64,000 nucleotides of DNA from Burhinus oedicnemus (GCA_008921705.1 VFFE01007100.1:637403-701402); one strand, 5' to 3'; shown: positions 1 to 13,214, counted from the first letter of the stretch. A program made the numbers and translations. Notes: generated by a model from the sequence alone, not told the origin.

Positions 1-18
1 CCCCCCCCCCCCCCCCCC
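1..18. repeat. poly-C tract at the window edge
   Basis: The window opens with 18 consecutive C residues before ordinary AT-rich sequence begins. It may be a genuine homopolymer or an edge/assembly effect; the sequence alone cannot decide. Confidence 0.8.
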
Positions 19-1985
19 AATTTCTACACTTGAATGTAAAACACACAGTTAAGCACCACTTGAACAATACAGTAATAACTAAACTAGATAACCTCTCTGG
101 ATTTAATCCAGCCTGAACAAAGGCAGCAGTTCAAGTTGAAACTGAAAGCCCATATTTAATATATGAACTAGTAAAGACAGCATTCGATGTAACTTTAACA
201 GAATCACAAAAGTTTAACAATTGTGTGGGGTTGGTTTGTGAATTTTAACCTTCTATTTATTGCAAACAGAAAAGAAACGTTTTTCAAACAGCAGCTGAAG
301 AAGCTTACAAATGAAATTACATGAATGTGGCTAATCTGGGAAGAAGGAAGTACTGCCTCAGATGCATATGTTTTATGCAACAGAGCTGTTTACTTTATTT
401 GTAAACCCTTCAAAATACTGTCCAAAGTTCATTCTTTGTTCAAGGTAAGAATGTAATTGCACTGCCTGAAATGCAATATAAGTAATAAAGTTAGGATTCA
501 CTAGAGAAAGACAATTTGGAATTAAGAAAAAGCAATTTAAACAATCTTAATGCCTCTCCTCCCTCCCCTCCTTCTTAATGACTCTCTCTCGTCCCCTTAA
601 GAAATCTTTGAAGTAAGCCAAAAAGCACGAGTGAGTCTGTTTAAAGGTCATGGGTGTCTCTGCTCTGTTTCCCCTTGGTGCAATATGCCTTTGATAATCC
701 CAGGAGTATACACTCTTGTTTTACATTTTCATCCAAGTTTTGTTTTTGGGGAAGACACAGCAATGTCCAAGCTTTCTATACAACCTTTGATATGTGTTTA
801 ATATTGTTAATTATGCCGCTGTTCAGACCTTCAAAAGCAAAGCCAATCAGTGGAAGTTCAATGGAGATTTATTTGTAAGCACAGGGAGTACTTACAGAGA
901 AAAAAAAATAGGGAAATAGGAAGGCATATTGAATATAGGCACTCCTTCTGCAAAGATAAATGATTTAGTAATGAATAGATTCTTCAGGCCATAAAAAATC
1001 CATTTATTTTCCTTTGAATTTCAAGTGGAGGACTTGCACTTTCCCACTCAGTTATAATCAGTTAAAATTAGAATACAGAGAATGAAACCAGCGTACAGGC
1101 AGACCAGACAACAACCAGAATGTATAGTAATGGAAGCTAAATTAACAGACATTTTAAAAGAGGCAGCATTTCCAGAGAAAGGTACTCGTTTATTACCATT
1201 CAACGTGGAATGAAGATGTGATCTAAACCACACGCTGCTTTTACAAATTATCTGCCTCATAACAACATGTTGCCAGATTCTAGTCAACTCATTAAAATGA
1301 AGGATCCACTTGACCTCTTCTGTAATTGTGGAAGCGAACCAGAAATATGATTAGTCCAATAACTTCGAGGGTTGCTCCACATTAAGTTTGCCTTATCAAG
1401 GAACCTGCTCTTGCAGCAGAGTGAATGCACGGAGCGCTGGCTGCTGCTCCGCTCCTGCTTTCCTGTGTTTTATCGACGTGGGAAGAAGGAAGCCGGCACA
1501 CACCTGGCTGTGGCGCACAACAGACCCTCCACGCGTTGTGCCACGCTTCATCCCTCGTTTTCAGAGGGGACGGACACATCAGAGGGGTAGACACGGGAGC
1601 TTGTCCAGGTTGTAGCCACACGACAGGCATTTCTGGCCACCGCGACCAGTGATTTGCTGATGGCCACGTGGCTGCTCGAAGGCAGAGTCCTTGGGGCAGG
1701 TTCATGGGGCCAGTTCTGTCGTCCAAAAGCTAAACTCAGCCTGGGCAAGCAAAATGGCCTTGGTAGGGCTGAAACAGGATTGACTCAGGGCTTGGACTGA
1801 AAATACGCTTAGTGACCAGCTGCTGCTGTAGCACCATTTCCCCTTCCCCCCTTCATTTCTGTGGTTCACAGGGTCTGGCTGAATGAGATACATTTATTTT
1901 TTTTTTCCTTTTTTCTTTTTTAAATATGAACTGGAAGCAGATCCAGCATTGCTACCTTTGGGCCCATGGGGACTGTTACTGTTGA
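19..1985. other. intergenic DNA, no gene seen
   Basis: This stretch is AT-rich, with a moderately GC- and CpG-richer patch at about 1,400-1,740 and a T-rich run at about 1,893-1,921. Short reading frames on both strands show no recognisable domain, no convincing splice-site pairing and low-complexity composition. I see no gene here. Confidence 0.6.
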
Positions 1986-2045
1986 AAAGGTCCCACTGAG
2001 GTCAATAGCCAGAGCTCCTTGCGTGGTTAAGGGCTTACTGAAACA
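1986..2045. repeat. ancient dispersed repeat fragment (CACTGAGGTCAATAG core)
   Basis: The core CCCACTGAGGTCAATAGCC resembles a phrase ('cactgaagtcaatgg' and its complement) that recurs in ancient repeats of birds, turtles and crocodilians. The same theme appears at 6,656-6,712, 10,329-10,378 and 14,986-15,050. The copies are heavily decayed and the family cannot be named with certainty. Confidence 0.4.
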
Positions 2046-4313
2046 AGGGAGAGAGACTGGAGAAATGTAAGAGAACTGGCTATTTAATTTTTACGTTACC
2101 TGTAGCCTTCATATTTTGGCATTAATGTGGGTAAATGTGTCAGGAGTTAGGTAAATGTGTTGAAATTAGCTGGATGATTACAGAACAGTGAGATGGGAGC
2201 CAGTTCTGCAACAGCTCCATTCCCAACACTGCCACTGTTTCTCCTTGATATCAAGAGATAAAACAGAGTTGCCTCCAGGTCCAGTCAGACCTTACCACCT
2301 CCTGTCTACTCTGATCGCTGAATTTACCACACTGTTTTCATTAGAAAATATTATTTTCCTTAAAACACCCTTCCAAAAACCGGAGTGGCTCAGGAATTTG
2401 TGGCTGCTGAGATTTTCACGTGGCCGTGGCCAGGCACACAGCTGGGAGCAAGGGCTGGATCTGCCAGTCCAGGCTGAGTCCTCCCGGCTTGTCTGCCGGC
2501 TCTGGGTGTGCAGGAAAGTCAAGTGTAGGGACTCTCCGATGTAAACACCAGGTTGATAGTTCCAATGTTTTTTAATAAATACAATTCAGGCAAAAAGAAC
2601 TGGGGATTGATCTTCAAAGTATTTCCTAACTTAATGCCCATAAAAGTTATGAACAGTTGTATGATGCTTTGAAAACATAGAGGCTCTAGCATTTTTGTCT
2701 GTGCAGATTAATAACTGGAAAAGTCTGTATCCCAATCAACTCCCTTGAAACACTGAAATACCTGGATCTCTTTTCTCTAATGACAACTCATATAGTTTAG
2801 AGATCAGAACAGAAACAGAAATAGAAGGGAATAGAAATGAGCTGGAGTGGAGGCTGAGTAAAAATTTAAGTCCTGATTTTATCCTATTATTGTTTTCTCT
2901 TTCCTTGTGCTGCTCATTGCAGCTGTAAGCGAACTTCGGCCCCAAACAGATACTACGCTGGGCACACATCTGGAAGCCCAGGGCTGCAGGAGGCATCCTG
3001 CTTGTTTATTACAGCCGTGCTTGAAAAACACATTCAAGCCAAAAGGATCTCAGGGTCTGATCCATACTTATTATCTACAATTCGACCCATGGAATTTCTG
3101 TATATCCTGAAGCCCAGGAATTTTAATCTAACAGTTTACATGTTTAAAGACAAGAGCTTTTGGTTACACGCTGTAGCTGCTCAGTAGATGACTATAAATC
3201 TAAGCAAATTGCTAAAGACTGAAACTCCAGAAGGCAGGAGGAATGATGCAAACAGAAGGTCCTGTTCTGACTCAGTCACTTACCAACTTGTGTTACATTT
3301 TTATTGCAGGTCAAAAGTCGACAGAGTATGCAAATTAAAAAAAAAAAAAAAGGTTCTTGTTTTGGAAAAATACACCATTTTAGTATTTATAATTACACAC
3401 TAAGGGGCTTTTATGCTCAGGCTCATTTATCTTGGATTTTTGCATAATTTGAACTAAAAGTGGCAATATATGTAGAGCTCATTTATTCAAATTATACAGG
3501 GTTAGTGTTTTCCCTCTCTTCAACATGGTGTGCATTTTGGGATAAGTGCCAGATTCAAGGAGGGAGGAGGAGTATAAAAAGAAGAGACTGGAAAAAGACT
3601 AGAGAGATACTTATTCCACTTTTAAAATGGCTTCCAAAGACTCATGAAAAATTAGATGTGTAAGTTAAATCCTCTTCCCTTTGTAAGACAAATATATTCT
3701 CTGCAGATCTCAATAAATCCAACTGACATTTGCCACATTACTCATGCCGTCTAAGGTGTACAGAAAATTGCTGTTCTCACCCATGTAATTTAACAGAAGG
3801 CGGCTTTTCTGTGTCCTCAGACATCAAGTCTTCCCTTTTCACTTGCCATTTTTTAAAATGACATATGTCAAATATATTAGCTTAAGAATTGACTTACCTT
3901 GGCTGTGTGCACGGTGGTGCAGATTTTACTGTGAGGATTACTCACTGGGCATCCTGTTGTAAATAATGCTGTGAATAGATCTTATCATCCATCACAATCC
4001 AGGCAAAACATGTTTACAGTGTGGTTATCCAGTAAATGAAGTGTTTTGTATGCAGTTTTGCACTTTACTAATGAACACTTAACATGGTTCAAATTGAAGG
4101 TATGACATTCCTGCTAACCTAAAATCTCCGATGCAGCAGAACTGCTGTGCTGGGCAGGACAGTGCCGGTCCTTAAATAAAGCAGCTATAGGGCAGTCTCT
4201 AAGAGACTTAGTTACTCCCCGACATAATGACTGTAGCTTGCACTGAATTTGTTCTATCCCCTTATGTGCAAAACGAGATCCTCCCTACCTTCCTGCAGGT
4301 TACCTGGGGGGGC

Positions 4314-4345
4314 TTTTGTGCAAATATGTCTATATTTGTGCAAAC
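4314..4345. repeat. paired TTTGTGCAAA motif
   Basis: TTTGTGCAAA occurs twice within about 32 bp, each copy flanked by AT-rich sequence (CAAATATG and TATATTTG). A related TATGTGCAAAA lies 50 bp upstream at about 4,263. The motif overlaps both C/EBP-type (TTGTGCAA) and octamer-type (TGCAAAT) consensus sequences, so it may be a small regulatory cluster. No function can be shown. Confidence 0.35.
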
Positions 4346-5331
4346 TGAAATATAAACGTATGTTTGCCGTGAGCGCTCCGGCAGCTCACAGCTAAGTGGG
4401 AAGCAGGTTCTTCGCTCCCAAATGCAAACTGGGTGCAGAACATTTTAATATATTTGGAGATCTTAATGATCTATACTTAAAAAGTGAATTTGCTGTATTC
4501 TCCACTGGTGTAAATCAGCATTCACCCCTTAAGCGCAGCATGATTTTATGCCAACATGACAATCTACTTTGAAACCCATAAAAAAGCACAACCCGTCAGC
4601 ACAGAAACGAGGACTTGTGCTTCTGTGGGCACAACATAGGTCGCATAAACGGAGTCATTTTCGTGAGCCTGTATTTCTAAAATGGGCTTCTGTGAGCAGG
4701 GACAGATGCAGCCCAGATGTGAGCTGGACATCTGAACATCGTTCCTGCCTCCTCGCCGCCCTGACCCGGGCCAGCAGTGGCTGTGACTCCCAAAGGGGCT
4801 GCTCCAGCCGGGGTGTACCGGACCCCGACCCAGCCGTGGCTCAGCCCACAGACAGCCCCGTCCCCCCCAACCCAGAATGAGCCTCCAGGCTTCCCTGGTA
4901 GCTCCCGTGTCCCGCTCCTTTCCCGGAGCCCTGGCCTTAGTCACAGTCTTGCTCCCGTTCCCAGGTCTGTGCTGGTGACTGAATTCTCCTTGAAATACAA
5001 AGTGTAATTGTCACTACTGTGTTTTTTATGCAAAATGGTAGTTTCCAAGCTTTCAACTTGTGATTCCTGTTCCGGGCTTGTGTGCCCATTTCCTCCTGCA
5101 CTTCCAGGTCGTGAACCCAGCTGGGTCACAGGCTCATCTTTGGGAACTGCTGATTTAATGTGTCACCGTAACTCCATTGCCAAGCTCCGGTGAAGTGCTG
5201 TGATTAGCAGGATTTATTTTTCTTTTCTAATAATACGTTTGTAATGGAAAGAACTGAAGTTGATCTTCCATTCCTTAGGAAACAAAGATGTAGTGTTCCT
5301 TTTGTAATGAGATGGCCTCAAGGAATGAGTA

Positions 5332-5367
5332 AGAGGGGGGAAAAAAAAGAAAGAAAAAAAAAAAAAG
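5332..5367. repeat. polypurine (G/A) tract
   Basis: About 36 bases consist only of G and A: a G run followed by A runs interrupted by single Gs. Such tracts are prone to length variation and can adopt triplex-type structures. Confidence 0.7.
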
Positions 5368-6655
5368 CAGACATCCACTTTTTAAGACATCAAACACTAA
5401 GTTGTGCTGTACAGAAAATCTTTTAACAGCCCCTGCTATGCTTGTTCTGCCTCCATGATGGGCCGTGCTGGTGCCCCAAGGAAATCTGGAGAAAACTCCT
5501 ATTAGAAAGTTGCTTTAGTGCTGCTGAAGGGCAAGTGCTGCATCGACACGGGTTATGTTTTGAACCATTCTTTCTCCATGGCTTGAAAAAGAGCGTCACT
5601 GCTTCCACATGTAAAATATGAACTCCCAGTGATACTCTTCCCAAATGCTAATGCACAGCTGTGGAGTTTGGATATTCCAGAGCTGACTCATTCTGCAACA
5701 CAGCAGATTCACAGAGCTGAAGTGGAGGAGGGGCAGTGCAAAATAGCTCTTTCAGGAATTAAAAGAACTCCTAAACCCCAAAGTATTGCTATTCCATTAC
5801 AGTATTTCTTTCATTGAAAAGTTTGGGTTTTAATGACCCCTAATTGATTTTTTTTTTTTTTTGGCTTTGCTTTGTTTCGACATAAAATCTATGTCACTCC
5901 GGCGCAGCCTGCCAGTCTTTTGTCTGATGTTACAAACAAATCCAGCCAAACATTAAGATTCATAAGGGGGATGGGGGGGAAGCACAGCTTCTTAAAGCCA
6001 CATCAAGTATGTTAGAGACAAAACATTTAATTTAAATGGTAGAAACTAACACAAAACAGCTTCAAACCTAGTAAGCAGAGTTAGCTAAGTAGAAACACAT
6101 GTTCTTTTGACATTTGTTTTCATGACAATTAGAAGCAACTAGTTTTCAGCTAACATTCTTGTTCATCCCTTTGAGGCTTTGGCTAATACGTTAATTCAGA
6201 ATTACTGCGGAACAGGTGCCGATCGGAACAGTATAGGTAATTACACACAACTTCATAGTATGTAAGGCAAATAAGCCAAGTCTGGTTCAGGCACGTACAT
6301 AACCATATATTCAATGAGTCAAGCAAATGAGGAACACAAAACGCTTTCATTTTTATGTTGCTTTGACCTCAGTGTATGTTTTGTTCTAATGTGTTTTGCA
6401 TGCTCTGATCATCCTGATCACATGCGTGTGTCTCATTCACTTGCAGAGCATACACTTTCTTCCCCCCATTTGAAGACAAAGCCCTGTGACGGTTTGCAAA
6501 GACAAGAACGGGTTTTTAACTCGGTGTCATTAGCTGGTTAGGTTTGATTGCAACAGTTTTAATGTCGGCCCAGACCCACTGAGAGGATTAACTTGTCAAT
6601 AGGCTCTTCCTACCTTTTTTTCTTTCTTTCCCTTAGCCAAGAAGCGAACCCTCGC

Positions 6656-6712
6656 TTTATTGAAGTCAGCGGAAGGTTTCAGATTGATTTCAACAGGGAG
6701 AAGATTTCACAT
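6656..6712. repeat. ancient dispersed repeat fragment (ATTGAAGTCAGCGG core)
   Basis: The sequence contains ATTGAAGTCAGCGG followed about 15 bases later by GATTGATTTCAACAGGG. This is the paired 'attgaagtcaatgg ... attgacttcaatggg' arrangement typical of an ancient amniote repeat. It is similar to the fragments near 1,990, 10,330 and 14,990. Confidence 0.45.
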
Positions 6713-9700
6713 GCGGTTAGAGACACGGCTGAGATTTCCAAAGGGCAGAGGTGTCTGACATACCCTGCTGACTGCAGGGAGGCGATGAGGGGGACGGGGA
6801 CCGTGCCCTCTCACGTAAGTAGGCGGGTAACTCTCAGGCTTGTGTTCTGGGATAGCTGTGAAAGCCCGAAAGAACCAAAATTGCCTCAAAGCTGGTCAGC
6901 GGTGTCCGCTACCCTGAAATTAGTTGCTCCAGGAATATGGGACCACAGTTTGGCCAAGGCCAGGCTCTCTTCTTGCAAATAAGGGTGGAACTGGATCAAG
7001 GAGACGAGGGAAGAGCTGGGAACGATTTGGCTTGCTATTCCTGGGTGCCTAAAAGGGGTAGGAACAACACTGCCAGCAGAAATGTCAACACATTCACACC
7101 CCAGTCCCTCCTGGGGTGGAGCGGCGTCGACGTGCCTTCCCTTGGTCAGACACAGGTGCAATCCCGCAGACTATTTTCCCTGTTTTGCATCCCGTTTCTT
7201 CCTATCACCTTTGGCAACTGCGTGCCTTATCGATGCTGGTATCAGTCCTAAGCGGAGTGACTTAGTAAGGGTCTAACAGAGAGAGAAGAATTAGCAGGTT
7301 GTGTCCCAGAGCTTACGGAACAGAGAGGTGTCCCTGGGAACATTAATAGAAATTGTATTAGCACCTCTGAATCCAATTTTCAGAAGAGCTACGAGAATGA
7401 GAAGCACACAGTGCTGTTGCTATCCAGGGATTTGTCCTAGCAGGTGAGATTTTCAAGCAATCCAAGTGATCTATTATTGTTAGCCAATTAATAATTATTT
7501 TCTTTTTGTTTGTTTAAACAGGTTTACTGTGCTCCTGAAAGACAGGAGTAATCTTAAAACTCTTGCTAATGAGTTAGGAAATGCAGAAACACCACACCCT
7601 GCACTTGATTTATTTCAGTCATACAATGGATTTATACGTGATGAAGAATGCGGATGGTGTCATATGACAAACCCTTTATGGATCTAGCCTGCATTAAATG
7701 GAGATATATGTGACCTTGGCCTTCACGAAAGACCAACAAAAAGCTTGGCTTATTATCCTGAAATCTTCAAAATACCGTTTCAGCATCCATATATGCTCTT
7801 GGCATACCAGCATGCGTACATGCAGAGCTGGGTTTTCCCCCATAAAGCATAAAAACGTAATAGCAGGATGTCACGGTCTTCCCGGTGCCGCTGTCTGTAC
7901 GGCAGGGCTCCTGCTAGCGCAGCAGATGGGTGAGGACCGCATCCCTCCTGGATGCTCCCTGATGCCATTGCGAACCCAAGCAAACCAGGTCGCTGGCGCA
8001 GGCGCCAGCCGCTGCTGTGCCTCCACGTTAGAGGCGTGCGTTTGCAGGGGCGGGCATAAATTTTAATACTATTACAGATTTAATGCAACTATGTTAATGA
8101 ATTTCACTTCACGTAATAAGATAGGTACAAACCTTACTAGAAGTAAAGGATTGAACTACAGGCTCGTAACCCGATTTAGCGCAAGCATGGTTTCCCAGGC
8201 AGTGCGCGTTCTCCTGTTCAGTCTGGGTCAGGACCCCGGCAATTGCTTCACCCTCTGACCTGATCGACTCGCGTTGTTAAAAGGTTTTTGGTTTTATTTT
8301 TCTTTCTTTGTTCTCACTTCTCCACAATAATGTATTTACATATGCGCTATATATATTATATATTTAAATACAGCAGTACTTTTTCACTTCTAGGAGAAAA
8401 AAAGAGTGTGGTACTGCCCAGAAAAACTCTGTGTCGGGAGGGGTTCGCCGCTATAACCAGCGCAGTATAGCAGCGTATGTCTCTGTACTGCGCGCTCGGC
8501 CTGAGGTGTGGCAGGAAGCGTAAGTGGTTCAGCGGGTGGCTCCCTCCCTAACTGCATCCAGCCAGCGTACAGCGCGCTCCTGCGCACAAAATGTTGTCAC
8601 CGCCATGAAACTTAAAGCTGATGCTACCCCACTCTGCTCGTCAGAGTCCCGGCAACAGTTTTTGCACCAGCAGGGTATTCACTTCATATCAAAATCAAAT
8701 TACTTTACTTTGACGACCTTTACCTCTATCTGGCCTGATATAATCTCACTAGCAGGAACGTTGGTTAGACCCGCAGAGAAGCTGTCCCTTAATTCCAGTT
8801 TGCTAAACCTGCAAAATGCTTCAGAATCAGCCAGAGCGAATGTTGGTATGTATAAATGCTACTACTATCGTGCTGTTAAATTATGCCTTTCATCTGATGA
8901 TCCCAAGCAGTTTACCAACAATGACTGATGCCCTCACAACATCACTGTGAATCTTGTAAATAACTGAGATAAGATAATGCAAAAGAATAGAAGGAGCCTT
9001 ACACCAACTCTGGGCTTTTTAACAAGCTGTAATAAATTGTGTATCACAGGGTGCAAAAACACTATACAAATGCCTCTTCTTTGCCAATGCTATATTTTGT
9101 GCATGTGATTTCGATTTAATCTCACTTATTTCTGAAGTCTATTAAACCAATTGTCTTAATCTCACTTATTCTGCAGTGTATTTGCTCTGTGTAGCAACAG
9201 TATTAATAAAAATCCCTCTATAAACACACACCAGCTGGAGCAAGCACCACAAGAACTGAGAAGGGTGACCCACATGTGCGGCATTACCCATATTCTTTTT
9301 ATTAGAGATAAACATTTCGTCTGGTCCTTCTCAGGAATGCCTTCTCCTGGATGCCCTGCTCTCCCCTGTCCCACCGAGAGGCAGCAGCTGCAGCAGATCA
9401 GGCACTTTCCATCCTACTCCCCACCCCACGGGGAAGTGGAAATTTCTCTTCCCCTCCCCTTTTCGCTCTGTTCAGCCGGAGGTGATAATCCCCTCGGAAT
9501 GCAGCATTTAGCACTTGTCAGGTATATGGTAATTGCTACATTCCCAGGGGATTAAATCCATGGAATCTAATTACAGTGGACTGAAACCTCCCTATAAGAG
9601 AGGAGCTCTGACGTGTAAGAGGAGTGAAAGTCCATGTCAGAGTAACAGGGAACTGAGGGAAGGTGAGGCCTTTGCCTCTTTCCTACCCAACATAAGCAAC

Positions 9701-10328
9701 CTGGTGGTCCTCCTGTCTGTCCTTTTTGGAGACCGGTCTATGGAAAGCCTATGGGTAGCACTGAGCTCTGGCTGCCGTTCCCGTGGAGGCCTGGAAGTGC
9801 CTGGTCAGGGCAGGCTCATATCAGGGTCCGAAGGACCCTGTAGATCAGGGCTTCATCTTAGGCCTATGGAAATGATTGGAATATGAGGGATAAGGTTCTT
9901 TTTGCCCTAGGCAGGGCTAGCGGGCCAGGCTGGTGCCCGGCAGGCAGGAGTGGGAGGTGTTGGAGAGGCAGAAGAAGCCCTTCAGCAGCAGGACAGGCTT
10001 CGGGCCCCGATAGCAGCGTGTCCACCTCCCGCGTGCTCCGGCACCAGGTCGTAGGAAGCCCCACCTCACTGCTTCCCTTGGAAGGGTGTTCCAGCCGGCC
10101 CTAATGGCTACAGACTTCCTGATTTCTCCTTAAGTATACCTATCGTGATCATTTTTATCTCCACTTGTTCTCATAACAACTCTGGACTGTGCTTAACTAC
10201 ACTCCTCGCGCTTAATTGTGTGTCCTCTTGTAGGTGTTTACTCTTGCATTTAAGGTGGGCAGTAGCTCTTAGGTTTGGCCGTGCTAGTGAGGTTTTTCAT
10301 TCCTTGAATAATATGGATGCAATCCAAA
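6713..10328. other. intergenic DNA, no gene seen
   Basis: Composition is mixed. GC- and CpG-richer patches lie at about 6,780-7,220, 7,870-8,050, 8,430-8,600 and 9,700-10,110. The longest reading frames here (about 120-134 codons) have no recognisable domain, no matching splice signals and no codon-usage character I can identify. An inverted repeat at 8,460-8,493 is listed separately. Confidence 0.5.
8460..8493. repeat. inverted repeat GCGCAGTA/TACTGCGC
   Basis: Perfect 8-bp arms, GCGCAGTA and TACTGCGC, are separated by 18 bases. The repeat sits in a locally CpG-rich patch of an otherwise AT-rich area. It could form a small hairpin but is too short for a pre-miRNA. Confidence 0.5.
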
Positions 10329-10378
10329 CCCCACTGAAGTCCATTGGAATTTTACAATTGACTCACAGGCCTTGATCA
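10329..10378. repeat. ancient dispersed repeat fragment (CACTGAAGTCCATTGG core)
   Basis: CCCACTGAAGTCCATTGG is followed by TTTTACAATTGACTCACAGGCCTTGATCA-type sequence. This matches the ancient amniote repeat theme also seen near 1,990, 6,660 and 14,990. It is decayed and the family is uncertain. Confidence 0.45.
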
Positions 10379-11494
10379 AACATGATTTTACTAAACCAGA
10401 TTGCAGTACGCATCCACAAACATACCCAAATACACTCACCTACGTATGTCCATAAAAATTCTTACAGATAATCTAAACCAGCCTCAATTGCTACTAATGT
10501 GTCACCCAGAAGCATTTTAGTTCATTTCAATTTGAAGTCAGCAGAGCATATTGCAGAGGAGGAAAAGAAAATTCAGAAGTATGTAATACAAATATGCTGA
10601 TCTATAGATGATACCCGAAGAAAATGAAGGCAACAGGAAGAGGTTTGTTTATAAGAAGAAAGATCTCACTACATATACAGAGATGAAGTGTGTTATGTCA
10701 AGATACCAAGTAAGATTCTTGCTCTGTTTTATTTAGATCAAAAAAGAACAGATGCGCTGCAAACTCATCTATATAAGCTGTTTTGTTGCATTCAGTTTTC
10801 CAGTGGATAATTATATTCGGAGAGTGAAAAAATACATATAACACCTTGATACCTCAAATCAAAGCCCTTTGCAATTGCGTGCCTGCCTATTCTAAGGAAA
10901 GGGCTCTGTCTTTGATTACCCAACCTAATCTTCTGAAAACATGAGTTTCGAGCAGATGAGTTTCTCCTCTGTTAAAATCTACACCTGCCGACTCTGTAAC
11001 TGACAAAACGCAAGCGGGAAGGTTTTAAACTGTTATCTGCATTTCTGCATTATTTGTATAATACTGCCAAGACTGTGTTGCCAACAACAGTGTTACAAAT
11101 AAAGTCATAGGATGACTTTCCAAAGTCTTAGCTTTTAAAAATATTGTCTCCATTTTATTTGTTGTGATTTTTGAGACTTTATGTATTCTCAGTTCACATT
11201 TTCAAGGTTTTGTTTTCATTCAGAAAGTCTAAAAGATACAAAGAAATAACTTTGAGAAAGTACTTATGGTTCTCATGGAAACACATGAGAATATTTCTGC
11301 CTGCCAGAACTGAATCTTAAAAAAAACCCCAATATTGTAAGGCTTAGTGACATTGCTAGAGTTGACACACTATGCAAAACATCACTTCTGTTGTCCTTGA
11401 ATTATTATTTACAAAATAGAGATGTACAAACAGTTCTGCAATTAAAATATTAAAAAAAAAATCTGTACAAAATATTTAGAATTTTATATAGGAA
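10379..11494. other. intergenic DNA, no gene seen
   Basis: AT-rich sequence with A/T homopolymer runs (for example at 11,452-11,461). No long reading frame, exon or recognisable repeat is visible. Confidence 0.6.
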
Positions 11495-11620
11495 AACTTG
11501 CGCTGAGCATTAGGAGACCTGGCTCCCTCACTGGCTCAGCCACTGGATTTCCATTGGACTCAATGTCATCAGTTCTTTGCATCTTCAGTTTCTGCATATA
11601 TGAAGTTGACTTGTAATGCT
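11495..11620 (+). repeat. degenerate MIR/L3-type interspersed repeat
   Basis: The order of motifs (TTAGGAGACCTGGCT, then CTGGCTCAGCCACTGGATTT, then CTTTGCATCTTCAGTTTCTGCATATATGAA) resembles the tRNA-derived-SINE core 'gacctggcttc ... ctctgccactgactt ... cctcagtttccccatctgtaaaa'. Divergence is high, so the assignment is by motif order only. Confidence 0.45.
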
Positions 11621-12699
11621 TAATAAACGAAACCTTAAAAATGTGCTCTGAAATTCCTGGGTGGAGGTCATATACATGTGTAGAGTATTAATCTGGATTA
11701 TTAATGCTATGACTAAGCAGCATGCATAACTAGAATCTGGAAACATAACTGGACAGTGTGCATATAGCCTATTCTAGACATCTCTCCAGCAGGGAAGTTA
11801 TTTCTAACTAGGCCACTGATTTATTTTCTCATTTGGGGTAAATTATAGCTGATGTTTGATAGTTTACTCAAAAATAAACAGGGAATACTAATTCTTTCTA
11901 TCCTTTCTGGAAATGCCTTTCTTCTGATTTGGGAAGTGTTGAGTGTTTAAATCCCAGTAATCATTGTTAAACATTAGTACCAATAAAATATTCACATGAG
12001 AAATGGACTGATAAAATAATTCCTTATTCATTTATTCATAAATCACAAAAACCCCTGATTGACCGTGGCATACCTATCAGCTAAGCAGCACAAATAATTT
12101 TACATCTACTTGCTCCATCCTCTTTTTGCAATTTTGTTTCATCTTTCTTCATTTTGCCTGTGTGTATTTGGAACAACATTTTGATATGCAGCAGTGTCCT
12201 TTTGTGGCTTCTTTTTTCGTATTTTCTCTTTTGTATTTTCCTGTGGTCACCCTCTATTACAGCCTACAATAATTTTAGACAAGAGGGTGCACGCAAAACA
12301 AAGATGCTCGTTGAAACACAGGCAGAAAAGCAAGAGCGTGTTACAACCCAATCTCCATTAGTCCACAACTGACAAATTACATTGCAGTCACCCAAAATTT
12401 CCTCTGCTATTGCACTAAATTTTTGCATGTTATTTACGAGCTGTTGCATTTGACTCCAGAAGTGGCTGCGCTTCCCTCAATGAAAAATTCACTGTACGGT
12501 TTTGAAAAACTCATTAAGCTAGCTCACGTTTAATTTAATCTTTTCCCGGAGTTTGACCGGGTGTAAAAAACAAGCGAAGAGTTGAAGAGCTAGTCCAATA
12601 TCTGCAAAGTGTAAAGTGTGGCTTTGTCAAGAAAAATGCCTGTGTAAACAGCGAAAAGGCTCTTTGTGGTGATGCCTGTCAGTTAATATAAAATCATGT
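11621..12699. other. intergenic DNA, no gene seen
   Basis: AT-rich sequence containing only short reading frames of no recognisable type. I see no supported functional element. Confidence 0.6.
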
Positions 12700-13134
12700 G
12701 TCCCGGAGAGCCGGCTGCGGGGGGGGTGTTACAAGTGGCTGGCGCAGAGGGTAATGGACACAGGTGGGAAGGATGATCTGATGGGCTGAATAAAGCGACC
12801 AGAGGTGTTTCGGTTCGATGATGGGCACCGTGCTCGCAGGAAGCACGTCGGCTGCTGCTGGAAACCTGCAGAAGGAGCCGGGAGGGCAGGAGGTGGCCGG
12901 CGCTGGCAGGGGGAAGGCGGACGGCGGCATCGCTGGAGGTTTTTTGAGGAAGGTGGCGATATGAAAAGACACGCGCCACTTTCCCTCCATCAGCCTGCTT
13001 CCGTTCTGCAGGCCAAGGCTTCCCCCTCACCCAGCTCAAAAGGTTTAGTGTGTTATCGATAACCCCCTTGCTTGCTGTTAGGCCAAGCGCGGCTCCGGCC
13101 TGGTCCTCTCTGCGTTGCCCGGGTTCACGCTGGG
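12700..13134. other. GC- and CpG-richer patch
   Basis: GC content and CpG frequency rise sharply over about 430 bp (for example GGCGGACGGCGGCATCG) compared with the AT-rich flanks, and continue to about 13,330 beyond the adjacent minisatellite. Overlapping reading frames on both strands come from stop-codon depletion in GC-rich DNA and show no domain. A distal regulatory element or unmethylated patch is possible but not shown. Confidence 0.4.
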
Positions 13135-13214
13135 TGTGCTGGGATCTGCCTTGGTGTGCTGGGATCTGCCTTGGCATGCTGGGATCTGCCTTGGCGTGCT
13201 GGGATCTGCCTTGC
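13135..13214 (+). repeat. 20-bp minisatellite, four copies
   Basis: Four head-to-tail copies of the 20-bp unit TGTGCTGGGATCTGCCTTGG are visible. Units one and two are identical. Unit three differs at its first two bases (CA for TG), unit four differs at the first base, and the last base of unit four is changed. Near-identity implies recent expansion or ongoing homogenisation, so copy number is likely polymorphic. Confidence 0.9.

Larger units (their letters stand above)
2046..6655. other. intergenic DNA, no gene seen
   Basis: The region is mostly AT-rich, with a GC-richer block at about 4,560-5,200 that produces overlapping random reading frames on both strands. It includes a poly-A run at about 3,340-3,353. 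None of the reading frames shows a recognisable domain. Notable sub-features (a TTTGTGCAAA repeat cluster and a polypurine tract) are listed separately. Confidence 0.55.

Noticed and set aside
13135..13214. CRISPR-like repeat array
   Set aside because: The units are directly adjacent with no spacers, and the DNA is vertebrate. It is a minisatellite.
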